Source: Kitasatospora gansuensis (GTDB lineage: Bacteria; Actinomycetota; Actinomycetes; Streptomycetales; Streptomycetaceae). Taken from it: a stretch of DNA of 64,000 bases. The stretch spans positions 1-64,000 of the forward strand of contig NZ_JACHJR010000001.1 of the NCBI RefSeq assembly GCF_014203705.1, read 5' to 3'. The notes under the pieces were generated by a model. That model did no database searches, was not told where the DNA came from, and was given only the letters and a program-made list of their open reading frames with translations. This document shows, in pieces, positions 24,412-33,073 of this stretch; position 1 is the first letter of the stretch, and every line of letters starts with the position of its first letter. Both the position numbers and the translations under genes were made by a program.

Positions 24412-24930
24412 TCAGTCGGCGACCAGGGCCGCACTGCCGCGCACCACCCGGGCGAGCAGATCCAGAAACACCGCGCGCTCCTCCACCGACAGTCCGCCCA
24501 CCATCGCCTCCAGCCGCCCGAAATGCTCGGGCGCCAGATCCCGCAGGCGCTGCGCGCCGCGCGCGGTCAAGATCGCCACCGTGCCGCGCCCGTCCTCCGC
24601 GGACGGGCGCCGCGCGATCAGACCCTCACGCTCGAGGCCGTCCAGCAGGCCGGTGACCGTGGCCCTGGAGACGTCGAGATCAGCCGCCAGTCGCGAAGGG
24701 GACTTCTCCCCGCCGTGGGCCTCGAGGTCGGCGAGCAGCCGGTAGCGGCCCGTCGAGAGACCGAACCTGGCAAAGTGCGCCTCCGCCGCCCGGCCCACCC
24801 TGGCACCCGCGGAGATCAGCCGCACCGCGACCAGCACCGCCTGCGGATCGGCCGTCAGGCCGTAGTGCTCCACCTGCCGCCTGGCCTGCTCCAGCGTGGG
24901 CGTCTCACCGTCGACCTCGTCCCTCGTCAT
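24412..24930 (-). CDS. MarR-family regulator, probably leaderless
   Basis: A 172-residue winged-helix MarR protein. Helices 'VRLISAGARVGRAAEAHFAR', 'LADLEAHGGEKSPSRLAADL', the recognition helix 'SRATVTGLLDGLEREGLIAR' and the wing 'RPSAEDGRGTVAILTARG' are clear. The frame is open upstream, but the ATG at 24930 is chosen because a TTGACA...CATATT promoter places transcription start on its A. There is no ribosome site, as expected for a leaderless mRNA. A GTTAG-type operator overlaps that promoter and recurs before the next operon, so it likely represses itself and the membrane-NmrA genes. Confidence 0.9.
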   Translation of the reverse strand: MTRDEVDGETPTLEQARRQVEHYGLTADPQAVLVAVRLISAGARVGRAAEAHFARFGLSTGRYRLLADLEAHGGEKSPSRLAADLDVSRATVTGLLDGLEREGLIARRPSAEDGRGTVAILTARGAQRLRDLAPEHFGRLEAMVGGLSVEERAVFLDLLARVVRGSAALVAD

Positions 24931-24934
24931 ACAA

Positions 24935-24966
24935 GTAATATGGCGCCTAACGACTTGAGCTGTCAA
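24935..24966 (-). promoter_or_regulatory. Leaderless promoter and operator of the MarR gene
   Basis: Reading the minus strand: TTGACA (24966-24961), 18 bases, CATATT (24942-24937), then six bases to the ATG at 24930. This puts the start point on the A of the ATG. The operator GTTAGGCGCCATATTA (24951-24936) covers the -10 element. Confidence 0.6.
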
Positions 24967-25162
24967 GGCCACCCAGGGAACCGCTCCGCACCACGGACGG
25001 GTGACGTTCACCGGTTCGGCCACCACCGGGGCACCCGCCGGGCCAGCATCGGGAACGTTCCGGGACGCGCCACGCAACCAGCCGCGCACCACCAGCCGGC
25101 GGGGTGCCGGTGCCGCCACACACGTACCACGACACGAACACGCCCCACACGACGGAGTTTCC

Positions 25163-25981
25163 ATGCGTTTGATCTCGAGTGGCCGCCACCACGCCACGTT
25201 CGAATTCGGTGACCTGCAGGTGGTCTCGCTGCGAGACGGGTACATCGACATGCCGCCCACCCGGCTCCGCGACGAGGACGGCTGCGCATTCGACGCACTG
25301 CCGGCCGCCGTCCCACTGGCCGGCGACAACCTGCGGCTGTCGGTCAACGCCTTCTACGTCACTGACGGCACCTGGTCGGTCCTCATCGACACCGGCGCCT
25401 CAAACGCCTGGCACGACCCCACCATGGGACTGATCTACGACGCGCTCGACGAAGCCGGAATCAACCCCGCACACATCACCGACGTCGCCATCACCCACAA
25501 ACACGAAGACCACGTCAGCGGCCTGATCGCACCGGACGGCTCCGAGGCGTTCACCAAACTCGAGCGCGTCTGGATCGGCGCGGGCGACACCTCCGTGTTC
25601 ACCGGACGTCTGGAGCCGATGCGCGAACGGGTCGTCCCCGTGACGGAGAAGACCCCGATCAACGAATGGCTCACCGCGATCCCCACCCCGGGCCACACAC
25701 CCGGCCACACCGTCTACGACGTCAGCAGCGGCCCCGCCCACCTCCTTGTCTGGGGCGACACCGTCCACGTCCCCACCCTCCAATTCGACCGGCCGAACGT
25801 GACCTGGGAGTTCGACGGCAACCAGCCCCAGGCCCGCGCCGCACGAGCAACCCTCCTCGAACAACTCACCCAACCCCACCACTACGTCGCCGGCGCCCAC
25901 CTCGACTCACCCGGCATCGCCCGCGTCACCCCCGCCGGCGACGGCTACGCACTTGAATACCTCGCACCACCGATCGGCTGA
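25163..25981 (+). CDS. Metallo-beta-lactamase-fold hydrolase (zinc type)
   Basis: A 272-residue MBL protein of the AttM/lactonase-like outline. 'WSVLIDTGASNAWHDP' is the entry strand and 'DVAITHKHEDHVSGLIAPDG' the full HxHxDH metal motif. 'IPTPGHTPGHTVYDV' supplies the next His, 'LLVWGDTVHVP' the bridging Asp and 'YVAGAHLDSPG' the last His. All ligands are present, so it should be an active zinc hydrolase. Quorum-signal lactonases share this outline, but substrate is inference. It is divergent from the MarR gene. Confidence 0.88.
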   Translation: MRLISSGRHHATFEFGDLQVVSLRDGYIDMPPTRLRDEDGCAFDALPAAVPLAGDNLRLSVNAFYVTDGTWSVLIDTGASNAWHDPTMGLIYDALDEAGINPAHITDVAITHKHEDHVSGLIAPDGSEAFTKLERVWIGAGDTSVFTGRLEPMRERVVPVTEKTPINEWLTAIPTPGHTPGHTVYDVSSGPAHLLVWGDTVHVPTLQFDRPNVTWEFDGNQPQARAARATLLEQLTQPHHYVAGAHLDSPGIARVTPAGDGYALEYLAPPIG

Positions 25982-26079
25982 CCCAACACCCCCTCGGCCG
26001 GTGACCGCAGATCTCCCGCGGTCACCGGCCGGACCGCCTCGGAGCGCTCTTCGCCACCCCGAGCGGCACCGCAGCGCGG

Positions 26080-27648
26080 CTAGTGATGGTGCGAACCGGA
26101 CCCGTTCGAGGGCGCGGGGCTCAAAGCGGCCACCGGCCCGCCCGGCTCGGCCACCACGAACTGCCCCATCATGCCCCGGTCCTCGTGATACAGCAGATGG
26201 CAGTGGTACATGTACGGCGTCCCCGGATCCGCCGGCCCCTCGAAACGCAGCGCGATGCGCACCGTGGAGCCCGGCGGCACGAAGACGGTGTCCTTCGGCC
26301 CGCGCAGCGACGGCGGCGGCGCCGCGCTGTCGATGTCCAGGACACGGAACTGCACGTCGTGGACATGGAAGTTGTGCGGCATCCCGTCCTCGTTGCGCAG
26401 CGTCCACGTCTCCGTGGTGCCCCGCGTGACCGTCTCGTCCACGCGGGACATGTCCATCTTGCGGCCGTTGATACCGGACATCCGGAGGTCGAAGGAGCGC
26501 TCGCGGACCGAGTCCTCACCGGTGGGCAGCCGCGACGCCGCCAGCGCTGGCGGCAGCGGCGCCGACGGCCGCAGCGTGGGCTGGGCGCGCAGCTGCAGGA
26601 CGTCGAAGGAGTCGTCGCCGCCCCCGAAGCGCTGGTTCCAGAAGTCCAGGCCGGCGTCCAGGGGGTAGGAGCGCAGCACCCTGCGCTCGCCCGGCTGCAT
26701 CCGCACCACCACCTCCGCGCGCTCGCCCGGCGACAGGCGCAGACGCCCCGTGGCGTACGGGGCCTCCAGCAGCCCGCCGTCCGAGGCGATCTGCTGAAGC
26801 GGGCGGCCGTCGTCGAGGCCGAAGGTGTAGACGCGGGCGGTGGAGGCGTTCAGCAGCCGCAGCCGGACCAGTTCGTCACCGACGCTGACGTACGGGTCCA
26901 GGGTGCCGTTGACCATCGTCCGCTCACCGAGGAAGCCGACGTTGCGCATCAGTTGGTGGCCGTGGTCGAACTCCGCGCCGTCCAGCCTCACGTCCTGGAC
27001 GATCGCCGGGATGTCGTCGACCCCGTAGCTCCTGGGCAGCGGCAGCGCCGCCGACCGCGCGTCGTCCAGCAGGAACAGACCCGCCAGGCCGCGCTGCACG
27101 TGCGCCTCGGTCGCACCGTGCGGATGCGGGTGGTACCAGAGCGTCGCAGCCGGCTGCGCGACCGTCCACTCCGGGGCCCAACTGCCGCCCGCCGGGACCA
27201 CCTGGTGCGGGCCGCCGTCCATCGCGGCGGGCAGATGCATGCCGTGCCAGTGGACACTCGACTCCTCCGGCAGGGTATTGGCCACCCGCACCCGCACCTT
27301 CTCCCCCTCGGTCGCGCGCAGCGTGGGACCGAGGTAGCTCCGGTTGAAACCCCAGGTCGCGGTTCTGGTCCCGGGCGTGAACTCGCTCTGCCCTGCCTGC
27401 ATCCGCAGATCGAAAACCCGGGTGCCGTCCGCGTCCACCGTGGACGCCGCCAGCGGCGGCACCACCAGGGCGTTGCGGAAATCCACCGCACCGACCGTGG
27501 AGATCCTCGCCCCCGTGTACAGCCAGGCGAACAACCCGCCCACCACCAGCGCGAAAAGCGTCCCCAGCGAACCGGCGACCAGCAACGCCCGCTTCCACCA
27601 AGGCATCCGGCGCCTGCCGCCCACCGCGTCGTACCCGTTTCTCGACAT
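26080..27648 (-). CDS. Multicopper oxidase, membrane-anchored
   Basis: A 522-residue three-cupredoxin multicopper oxidase. All four copper motifs are present: 'SSVHWHGMHLPAAMDG', 'WYHPHPHGATEAHVQRG', 'PHNFHVHDVQFRVL' and 'YMYHCHLLYHEDRGMMGQF'. The HCH with downstream Met gives the type 1 copper. It begins with a basic patch and one helix (ALLVAGSLGTLFALVVGGLF), so it sits outside the membrane on an N-terminal anchor, and ends in a His tail (SGSHHH). Likely a CueO/CotA-like oxidase of Cu(I), metals or phenols. The ATG at 27648 starts the anchor; upstream frame is low complexity. Confidence 0.92.
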   Translation of the reverse strand: MSRNGYDAVGGRRRMPWWKRALLVAGSLGTLFALVVGGLFAWLYTGARISTVGAVDFRNALVVPPLAASTVDADGTRVFDLRMQAGQSEFTPGTRTATWGFNRSYLGPTLRATEGEKVRVRVANTLPEESSVHWHGMHLPAAMDGGPHQVVPAGGSWAPEWTVAQPAATLWYHPHPHGATEAHVQRGLAGLFLLDDARSAALPLPRSYGVDDIPAIVQDVRLDGAEFDHGHQLMRNVGFLGERTMVNGTLDPYVSVGDELVRLRLLNASTARVYTFGLDDGRPLQQIASDGGLLEAPYATGRLRLSPGERAEVVVRMQPGERRVLRSYPLDAGLDFWNQRFGGGDDSFDVLQLRAQPTLRPSAPLPPALAASRLPTGEDSVRERSFDLRMSGINGRKMDMSRVDETVTRGTTETWTLRNEDGMPHNFHVHDVQFRVLDIDSAAPPPSLRGPKDTVFVPPGSTVRIALRFEGPADPGTPYMYHCHLLYHEDRGMMGQFVVAEPGGPVAALSPAPSNGSGSHHH

Positions 27649-27832
27649 GCCCGCGACGCTACGACCGGCCCCTCGCACCCCACATCGGGGACCAGCCCCA
27701 CCCCAACCCCAACCCAACCCCCACACCACCCCCAGGACCACACCCCAGCCCGAACACCGGACGCCGGACCACGTGACCAGCGAACCGACGCCGCGGCAGA
27801 AGACAGCCCGACGCCCACCACGAACGAGGTCG

Positions 27833-28486
27833 TCAGGAGGGGCCGGGCATGTTCGTCCTACGGGCAGCCTCGTCGAAGGCGGCAGCGACGCTCTTGTTGA
27901 TGGCGTTCGTCATCTGGCCGCCGATGTTCTTCGTGACGGCCTGGAAGGCCGCGTCGGCGCGGGTCCGGCTCAGCTTCCACGCGGGCGAGGCGGAGCACGT
28001 GAGGGGCAGCGGCGACAGCCGAAGAGCGGCCGTCCCCGGGGCGTTGGTCTGTGTGCCGGTGGCCTCCACCAGGGTGGCCGGCTCGCGTGCGGGCCGGCAG
28101 ATCACCGAGGTCTTCCTGGTCCTGCCCGCGATCGTGTCGCCCGCGACCTCCCCGTCGCAGGACACCCGCGTCCCCGCGAAGCCGACGTAGAAGCCCACCT
28201 TGAGATACCCGCCGACGAAACCCGGCTGGGAGGCGTCGCCGACCCGCTGTACGTCGAAGCGCGCGCTGCAGCGCAGGGTGCCCTTGAAGTCCCTGTTCGT
28301 GATCCTGTCGCTCTTGACGACGAAGCTGAACTCCCGCAGCCCGACCGGCGCGGCCATCTGCTGGTTGACCTGCATGATGAGAGTGTCGGCGTAGAGGTTG
28401 GCGTCGGCGACAGCCGAACGCCCCGCCGTCGACCCGGCAACTGCGACAACGACGGCGGCGACGGTGATCAGTGTGCGAACGCGCAT
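27833..28486 (-). CDS. Secreted protein of unknown function, 217 residues
   Basis: Signal peptide MRVRTLITVAAVVVAVAGST with AGRSAVADA, then a Cys-containing beta-rich domain: 'LREFSFVVKSDRITNRDFKG', TLRCSARFDVQ, 'GFYVGFAGTRVSCDGEVAGD', RKTSVICRPA. A helical end follows: 'DAAFQAVTKNIGGQMTNAIN' and KSVAAAFDEAARR. Four cysteines could form two disulphides. GGAAGG precedes the ATG. The family is not recognised. It lies between the oxidase and a lipoprotein gene, all on the minus strand but with gaps over 140 bases. Confidence 0.75.
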   Translation of the reverse strand: MRVRTLITVAAVVVAVAGSTAGRSAVADANLYADTLIMQVNQQMAAPVGLREFSFVVKSDRITNRDFKGTLRCSARFDVQRVGDASQPGFVGGYLKVGFYVGFAGTRVSCDGEVAGDTIAGRTRKTSVICRPAREPATLVEATGTQTNAPGTAALRLSPLPLTCSASPAWKLSRTRADAAFQAVTKNIGGQMTNAINKSVAAAFDEAARRTNMPGPS

Positions 28487-28626
28487 GGCACGGCCTTCCC
28501 GGACAGCACCTGCCCTACCGGGCCGTGTCACGACACATGATCCCGGACCGGAACACCCCGGCGCAGCCGTTCCACCGCACCGCCGCACCACCCGGCCGTC
28601 GCCGTCCCGCGTGTTGCGTGGACCGC

Positions 28627-29298
28627 TCAGTGCTCGAGGTCGGCGCGCATGGCGGCGAAGAGGCGAGCGGCGTCGGCGGGGGTGGTCCGGGGGAAGAGCG
28701 CGACGGCGGCGGTGGACGTGTCGACCCAGCCGCACAGGACATCGGTCGGGTTGGCGGACTCCGGCAGGCCGAGGCATTCGAGGCTGCCGCCGAGCGGGCC
28801 GGCCGGGTACGGCTTGGCGGCTGCGGGACTGCCGACGGAGCCGTTGCCCAGGGCGTAGTCGATCAGGCCGCGCCACAGGTGCTCGCGCCGCTTGCTCGGC
28901 TCCTCGGGGACGTTGTCGACGCCGACGAAGAGGATCCGGCGCCCTGAAGTCTGCCCGGCTCGGTCGTAGTTGGAGATCACCAGGTGCATGCCCTCGCGCA
29001 TCTCGCCCGGGTCCACCGGAACGTCGGTGAGCGCGCCGTCGCCGGTGGCCGCGGCCAGTCCGCCGGCGACGGCGGCCTCGGCGAGGGTCCGCCGCCCGGG
29101 GCGGGCGCTGCTTGCGGCGGCGGACGGGGTGCTGGGGTCGGCGGGTCTGGCCGCCGTGGGCGAGGCGGGGGCGGTGCTGGGCGCGGCGTCCGCCTCGGCA
29201 CCGACCACGTTCGGTTCGCAGGCGGTGAGGGTGAGGACGGTGGCCAGTACGGCGGTGGCCAGGGTGAGACGGGCGCTGCCCGGACGGTAGCTGGTCAT
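28627..29298 (-). CDS. Secreted lipoprotein, 223 residues
   Basis: 'ARLTLATAVLATVLTLTACE' is a lipoprotein signal with the Cys at residue 27. An Ala/Pro/Ser-rich linker of about 40 residues follows, then the domain 'EMREGMHLVISNYDRAGQTS', 'GRRILFVGVDNVPEEPSKRR' and 'LCGWVDTSTAAVALFPRTTP', ending 'ADAARLFAAMRADLEH'. The 'V.CGWVD.STVG.V' type ending is common in Streptomyces cell-surface lipoproteins of unknown function. Anchored outside the membrane. Confidence 0.8.
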   Translation of the reverse strand: MTSYRPGSARLTLATAVLATVLTLTACEPNVVGAEADAAPSTAPASPTAARPADPSTPSAAASSARPGRRTLAEAAVAGGLAAATGDGALTDVPVDPGEMREGMHLVISNYDRAGQTSGRRILFVGVDNVPEEPSKRREHLWRGLIDYALGNGSVGSPAAAKPYPAGPLGGSLECLGLPESANPTDVLCGWVDTSTAAVALFPRTTPADAARLFAAMRADLEH

Positions 29299-29367
29299 GG
29301 TGGGGTGAACTCCCGGTGTGGTGGGCTCATCCAGGCTGCTGGTCGCTGAACCCGGTGGGAGGTGACG

Positions 29368-29559
29368 CTACTGAAAGGCGGGTGCCAGGTGGACCAGACG
29401 GCCGGATTCCGGACAGCACGGGGACATGACGGTGACACAGCCGACAGGCGGCGAACTGCCTACTCCCCCGAGGTCCCTCAACAGCGCGCGGCAGATACCT
29501 ACGGTGGTTTTAGCACGACGGCGATCGGCAACCGTCCCAGTCCTCTGCGCATCGGTCAT
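29368..29559 (-). CDS. Possible small protein, 63 residues
   Basis: The ATG at 29559 has AAGGAG eight bases upstream, a very good site. The product begins MTDAQRTGTVADRRRAKTTV and continues 'GICRALLRDLGGVGSSPPVG', with cysteines near the end (MSPCCPES). Composition is acceptable but no family is recognised. It is the only candidate in the 29299-29702 interval. Confidence 0.4.
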   Translation of the reverse strand: MTDAQRTGTVADRRRAKTTVGICRALLRDLGGVGSSPPVGCVTVMSPCCPESGRLVHLAPAFQ

Positions 29560-29702
29560 CTCCGCTGCTCCTTCCCGGTCAGGGCAACAGCGGATCGTCG
29601 GTCTCACGTAGAGTGCGGGCCGAGGGTGTCCAACTCTGTTTTCACATACCGACGTTGGACGCCACCCTCGCCCTGAGCGCGCAGCCGATCCCCTGGAAGA
29701 TC

Positions 29703-30218
29703 ATGATCCTCCCCAAAGTGCGCGACCCCCGCTTCATCACCATCCGCCGCGGGGGGACGCTTACGGACTCCGACCATCGGCTCCTGGCTCTGTGGGCCGC
29801 CGCGTGTGCGGAGCACGTTCTGCACCACTTCGAGTCGGTGCAGCCCTCGGACCCGCGGCCTCGCGAGGCGATCGAGCAGATTCGGGCATGGGCGTGCGGC
29901 GAGATCAGGATGTCCGATTCCCGAGCCGCGGGTGGCCACGCCATGGCTGCGGCAAGAGAGTTGAGCGGAGCCGCTCGGCACGCCGCATACGCTGCCGGCC
30001 AGGCGGCAGTAGTGGCGCACGTCGCCGCACACGAGCTCGGCGCCGCGGCCTACGCGATCAAGGCCGCCCGTGCGGCGGCCCCCGGACCGGAGGGCGAGAG
30101 CGCAGGCAGGCTCGAGTGCCGTTGGCAGCGCGAACAGCTCCCGGATGCGATCCGCGAACTCGTCCTGGACGACCAACAGTTGCGGAACGAGATCTGCTGG
30201 TCCGTGTTCGACTGCTGA
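29703..30218 (+). CDS. Putative immunity protein (Imm5-like)
   Basis: A 171-residue all-helical protein: 'TDSDHRLLALWAAACAEHVL', 'PREAIEQIRAWACGEIRMSD', 'AAGQAAVVAHVAAHELGAAA', 'QREQLPDAIRELVLDD' and ICWSVF at the end. This series of motifs ('L..WAA.CAEHVL', 'AI...RAW..GE.', 'AHVA.HELGAA.YA..A', 'LP..IRELVLDD') is that of the Imm5-like putative immunity family linked to polymorphic toxins. The ATG at 29703 has GGAAG close upstream; an in-frame GTG at 29613 is the alternative. No intact toxin gene is adjacent, so it looks like an orphan immunity gene. Confidence 0.75.
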   Translation: MILPKVRDPRFITIRRGGTLTDSDHRLLALWAAACAEHVLHHFESVQPSDPRPREAIEQIRAWACGEIRMSDSRAAGGHAMAAARELSGAARHAAYAAGQAAVVAHVAAHELGAAAYAIKAARAAAPGPEGESAGRLECRWQREQLPDAIRELVLDDQQLRNEICWSVFDC

Positions 30219-30233
30219 TCGCGTCCGGCTCGG

Positions 30234-30330
30234 TCACTTCACGTTCCATCGCTGGCGGCCGCCCTTGCCACCGACCTGGGTGACCGGCGCCCCTCGACCG
30301 GCCCGGACGGCCACTTGGTGCCCATGCCGA
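30234..30330 (-). pseudogene. C-terminal remnant ending GGKGGRQRWNVK
   Basis: The last codons of a long minus-strand frame read 'HQVAVRAGRGAPVTQVGGKG' then GRQRWNVK and a TGA. The upstream part of that frame is the shadow of the epoxide hydrolase gene, but these last residues lie outside it and resemble the basic end of a secreted or toxin-like protein. Being next to an immunity-type gene makes a toxin remnant conceivable. The evidence is weak. Confidence 0.2.
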
Positions 30331-30434
30331 AGACGACCTTGGGTGGTGGGCACGGGAGGAGTAGTGGGGGGTGGGGTGGTGGTGCGAGGGTTTTGGCGGA
30401 CCCGATTCGTATATTCGGAGGGGAGTGGTGTGCC

Positions 30435-31436
30435 GTGAGTGACGTGCAGGTGGTGCCGGGCGGTGGTGTGGTGGGCGGGGTTGGTCACCGGTTTGTGGAG
30501 GCCAATGGGGTCCGGTTGCATATTGCGGAGCAGGGTGAGGGGCCGTTGGTGGTGTTGCTGCACGGTTTCCCGGAGACGTGGTATTCGTGGCGGCATCAGT
30601 TCGGGGTTTTGGCGGCGGCGGGGTATCGGGTGGTGGCTCCTGATCTGCGGGGTTTCGGGCGCAGTGACCGGCCGGCGGCGGTGGAGCGGTATTCGCAGTT
30701 GCATCTGGTGGGTGATGTGACGGGGTTGCTGGATGCGCTCGGTGAGGAGCGGGCGGTTTTGGTGGGTCATGACTGGGGGTCGCCGTTGGCGTGGAATACG
30801 GCGTTGTTGCGGCCTGAGCGGGTGCGGGGTGTGGTGGCGTTGGGTCTGCCGTATCTGCCGCGTGGTGGGGTGAGTGCGCTGGCGGGGATGACGCAGGCGT
30901 TGGGTGAGGGTTTCTACATGAATTATCTGCAGCGGCCGGGTGTGGCGGATGCGGAGTTGGCGGGGGATGTGCGGGGGTCTTTGTCGCGTATTTTCCGGTG
31001 GGGGTTCGGGGATTCGCCGCAGGCGTCGGCGGCGGTTTTGCCGGTGGTGCCGGAGGGTGGCACGTTTTTGGATCTGCTGCCGGAGGCGGGGGCGTTGCCG
31101 GGGTGGCTGACGGAGGCGGATCTGGATGTGTACGCGGAGGATTTCGCGCGGACGGGTTTCTCGGGTGGTCTGAACTGGTGGCGGACGATGGAGCTGAGCT
31201 GGGAGCTGACGGCGCCGTGGCAGGGTGCGCCGATGTCGGCTCCGGCGTTGTACATGTACGGGGAGCGGGATGGCAGTGTGCAGCTTCCGGGTCTGGACCA
31301 GTTGATCGCGAATCTGGGTCATCTGGTGCCGAATCTGACGCGTACGGTGGCGTTGCCGGGGGTGGGGCACTGGACGCAGCAGGAGCGTCCGGAGGAGGTC
31401 AACGCGGAGCTGCTGAAGTTCCTGGCCGGCCTGTAG
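30435..31436 (+). CDS. Epoxide-hydrolase-like alpha/beta hydrolase
   Basis: A 333-residue protein. 'VVLLHGFPETWYSWRHQFGV' is the oxyanion HGFP motif, 'VGHDWGSPLAWNTAL' holds the Asp nucleophile typical of epoxide hydrolases, 'PALYMYGERDGSV' the acid region and 'LPGVGHWTQQERPEEV' the catalytic His. A cap domain with 'TGFSGGLNWWRTMELSWELT' fits soluble epoxide hydrolases. The GTG at 30435 follows GGAGGGGA. Codons end unusually often in G or T (ttg, gtt, ggt, tat, cat), unlike the C-ending neighbours, suggesting acquisition. A strong terminator follows. Confidence 0.9.
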   Translation: MSDVQVVPGGGVVGGVGHRFVEANGVRLHIAEQGEGPLVVLLHGFPETWYSWRHQFGVLAAAGYRVVAPDLRGFGRSDRPAAVERYSQLHLVGDVTGLLDALGEERAVLVGHDWGSPLAWNTALLRPERVRGVVALGLPYLPRGGVSALAGMTQALGEGFYMNYLQRPGVADAELAGDVRGSLSRIFRWGFGDSPQASAAVLPVVPEGGTFLDLLPEAGALPGWLTEADLDVYAEDFARTGFSGGLNWWRTMELSWELTAPWQGAPMSAPALYMYGERDGSVQLPGLDQLIANLGHLVPNLTRTVALPGVGHWTQQERPEEVNAELLKFLAGL

Positions 31437-31517
31437 AACTCGCCGGGCTGGGGTGATTTCGTCGATCGCCGCGCCGTGGCATCGTGCGTATCGATGATTT
31501 CCATAATGCACTGAAAG

Positions 31518-31547
31518 CGCCGCCGGGAAGTCTCCGGCGGCGTTTTT
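31518..31547 (+). terminator. Intrinsic terminator after the epoxide hydrolase gene
   Basis: CGCCGCCGG (31518-31526), a seven-base loop, CCGGCGGCG (31534-31542) and five T residues (31543-31547): a textbook rho-independent terminator. The remaining spacer to 31784 is T/G-rich and should hold the promoter of the next gene, but no clear -35/-10 pair was picked. Confidence 0.9.
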
Positions 31548-31784
31548 GGTGCATTTGTGGTGTCCGGTTTCGGATTTCCCGTGGAAAAGGGGGTTGTGGG
31601 GTGGTTTTGCGGGAGGTCGGCAACTTGGGAGAAGTGGGGGTGTGTGGGGTGCTGGGAGAGTTGCTGGCGGCCGACGGTGGGTCGCTGCCCGGTCGGGCGG
31701 TGCGGGATCCCGTGCGGAGTCCGCCGAGTGCGGCGGAGGTTTGATCCCACTTCTCTGTCCCTGTCATCGTATTGAGGAGCACAG

Positions 31785-32969
31785 ATGACGATCAATGAGG
31801 CGAAATCACAGGCTGAGCTTGTCGGCCGGGCGACGGATCTGGTGGAGGTGATCCGCAAGCATGTTCCGTGGCAGGAGGAGAACCGGGTTCTCCATGAGGA
31901 GGTGCTGCGGGCGGTCACCGATGCCGGGATCATGAAGATGCGGGTGCCGGTGCGTTACGGCGGCGCGGAGTCGGATGTGCGGACGGTGTCGGCGGTGATC
32001 GCGGAGCTGGCGCGCGGGGACGGCGCGGTCGGGTGGACGATCAGCACGTACACGATGGGGTCGTGGCTGGCGGGGCTGTTTCCCGATGAGGTGCAGGACG
32101 AGATCTTCGCGGATCCGAGTGTGCGGATCTGCGGCGGGGTGAACCCGTCGGGGGTGGCCACGCCGGTGGACGGCGGGGTGGTCCTGAACGGGCGGTGGCA
32201 TTTCGTCTCGGGTGCGCCGCACAGTCAGTGGGACATGCATTCGGTGCTGCTGGCCGATGGTGCGGGCGGGTTCGAGCCGGCGACGATCGCGGTGCCGATG
32301 TCGGATCTGACGATCGTGGACGACTGGCACACCGCGGGTCTGCGGGCGACGGGGAGTGTGACGACGATCGCGCAGGATCTGTTCGTGCCGCGGGCGCGGG
32401 TGCTGCCGATGATCCCGGTGATGATGCACGGGCAGCACGCCTCGAAGCTGAACGCGGATTCCCTGACGTGGAAGCTCCCGTTCGTGCCGCACGCCACCGC
32501 GGTGACGAGTTCGTCGGCGGTGGGGATGGCGAAGGCGGCGCGGGAGGCGTTCTTCGAGAAGCTGCCGAGCCGGAAGATCGCCTACACGCACTACGAGCGG
32601 CAGGCGGAGGCGCCGCTGACGCACCTTCAGGTCGCGCAGGCGGCGATGAAGATCGACGAGGCGGAGTTCCACGTGCGCCGCGCGGCGGAGCGCCTGGACG
32701 CCAAGGTGCGTGCCGGTGAGCTGTGGTCGCTGGAGGAGCGGGCGCTGTCGAAGATGGACGCGGCCACGGCCTGCCTGCGGGCCAAGGAGGCGGTGGATGT
32801 CCTGAACACCGCCAGCGGCGGCTCCTCCATCTACTCCGACCAGCCGATGCAGCGCATCGAACGCGACATCCAGGCCCTCAACCTCAACGGCGTCCTGCAC
32901 CCCAACACCGTCGCCGAGACCTACGGCCGCATCCTGTGCGGCCTGGAACCCAACACCGACCTCCTGTAG
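31785..32969 (+). CDS. Acyl-CoA-dehydrogenase-fold flavin monooxygenase (group D type)
   Basis: A 394-residue flavoprotein. 'EVIRKHVPWQEENRVLHEEV' and 'AGIMKMRVPVRYGGAESDVR' form the N-terminal helices. 'VIAELARGDGAVGWTISTYT', 'LNGRWHFVSGAPHSQWDMHS' and the C-terminal 'YSDQPMQRIERDIQALNLNG' complete the outline of two-component flavin hydroxylases (HpaB/HsaA/nitrososynthase-like), which use reduced flavin from a partner reductase. No reductase gene is adjacent. GAGGAG lies six bases before the ATG. Codons are G/T-ending for about the first 1 kb, then switch to C-ending near 32800. Confidence 0.88.
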   Translation: MTINEAKSQAELVGRATDLVEVIRKHVPWQEENRVLHEEVLRAVTDAGIMKMRVPVRYGGAESDVRTVSAVIAELARGDGAVGWTISTYTMGSWLAGLFPDEVQDEIFADPSVRICGGVNPSGVATPVDGGVVLNGRWHFVSGAPHSQWDMHSVLLADGAGGFEPATIAVPMSDLTIVDDWHTAGLRATGSVTTIAQDLFVPRARVLPMIPVMMHGQHASKLNADSLTWKLPFVPHATAVTSSSAVGMAKAAREAFFEKLPSRKIAYTHYERQAEAPLTHLQVAQAAMKIDEAEFHVRRAAERLDAKVRAGELWSLEERALSKMDAATACLRAKEAVDVLNTASGGSSIYSDQPMQRIERDIQALNLNGVLHPNTVAETYGRILCGLEPNTDLL

Positions 32970-33073
32970 AGCCCGGCACGGGCGGCCGTGCGGCAGGGAC
33001 CCGAAAACCCGACCGCACGACCGCCCACGTCCACATCCACGTCCATCAGCCCTCACGCCGAGGCCCGCCGCCG

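Noticed and set aside
25163..25981. Calling the MBL protein a quorum-quenching lactonase
   Set aside because: Metal motifs fit many MBL hydrolases; no substrate evidence, so only the fold is stated.
30435..32969. A biosynthetic gene cluster around the epoxide hydrolase and flavin monooxygenase
   Set aside because: No polyketide, NRPS, terpene or RiPP core gene in the window; a terminator separates the two genes.
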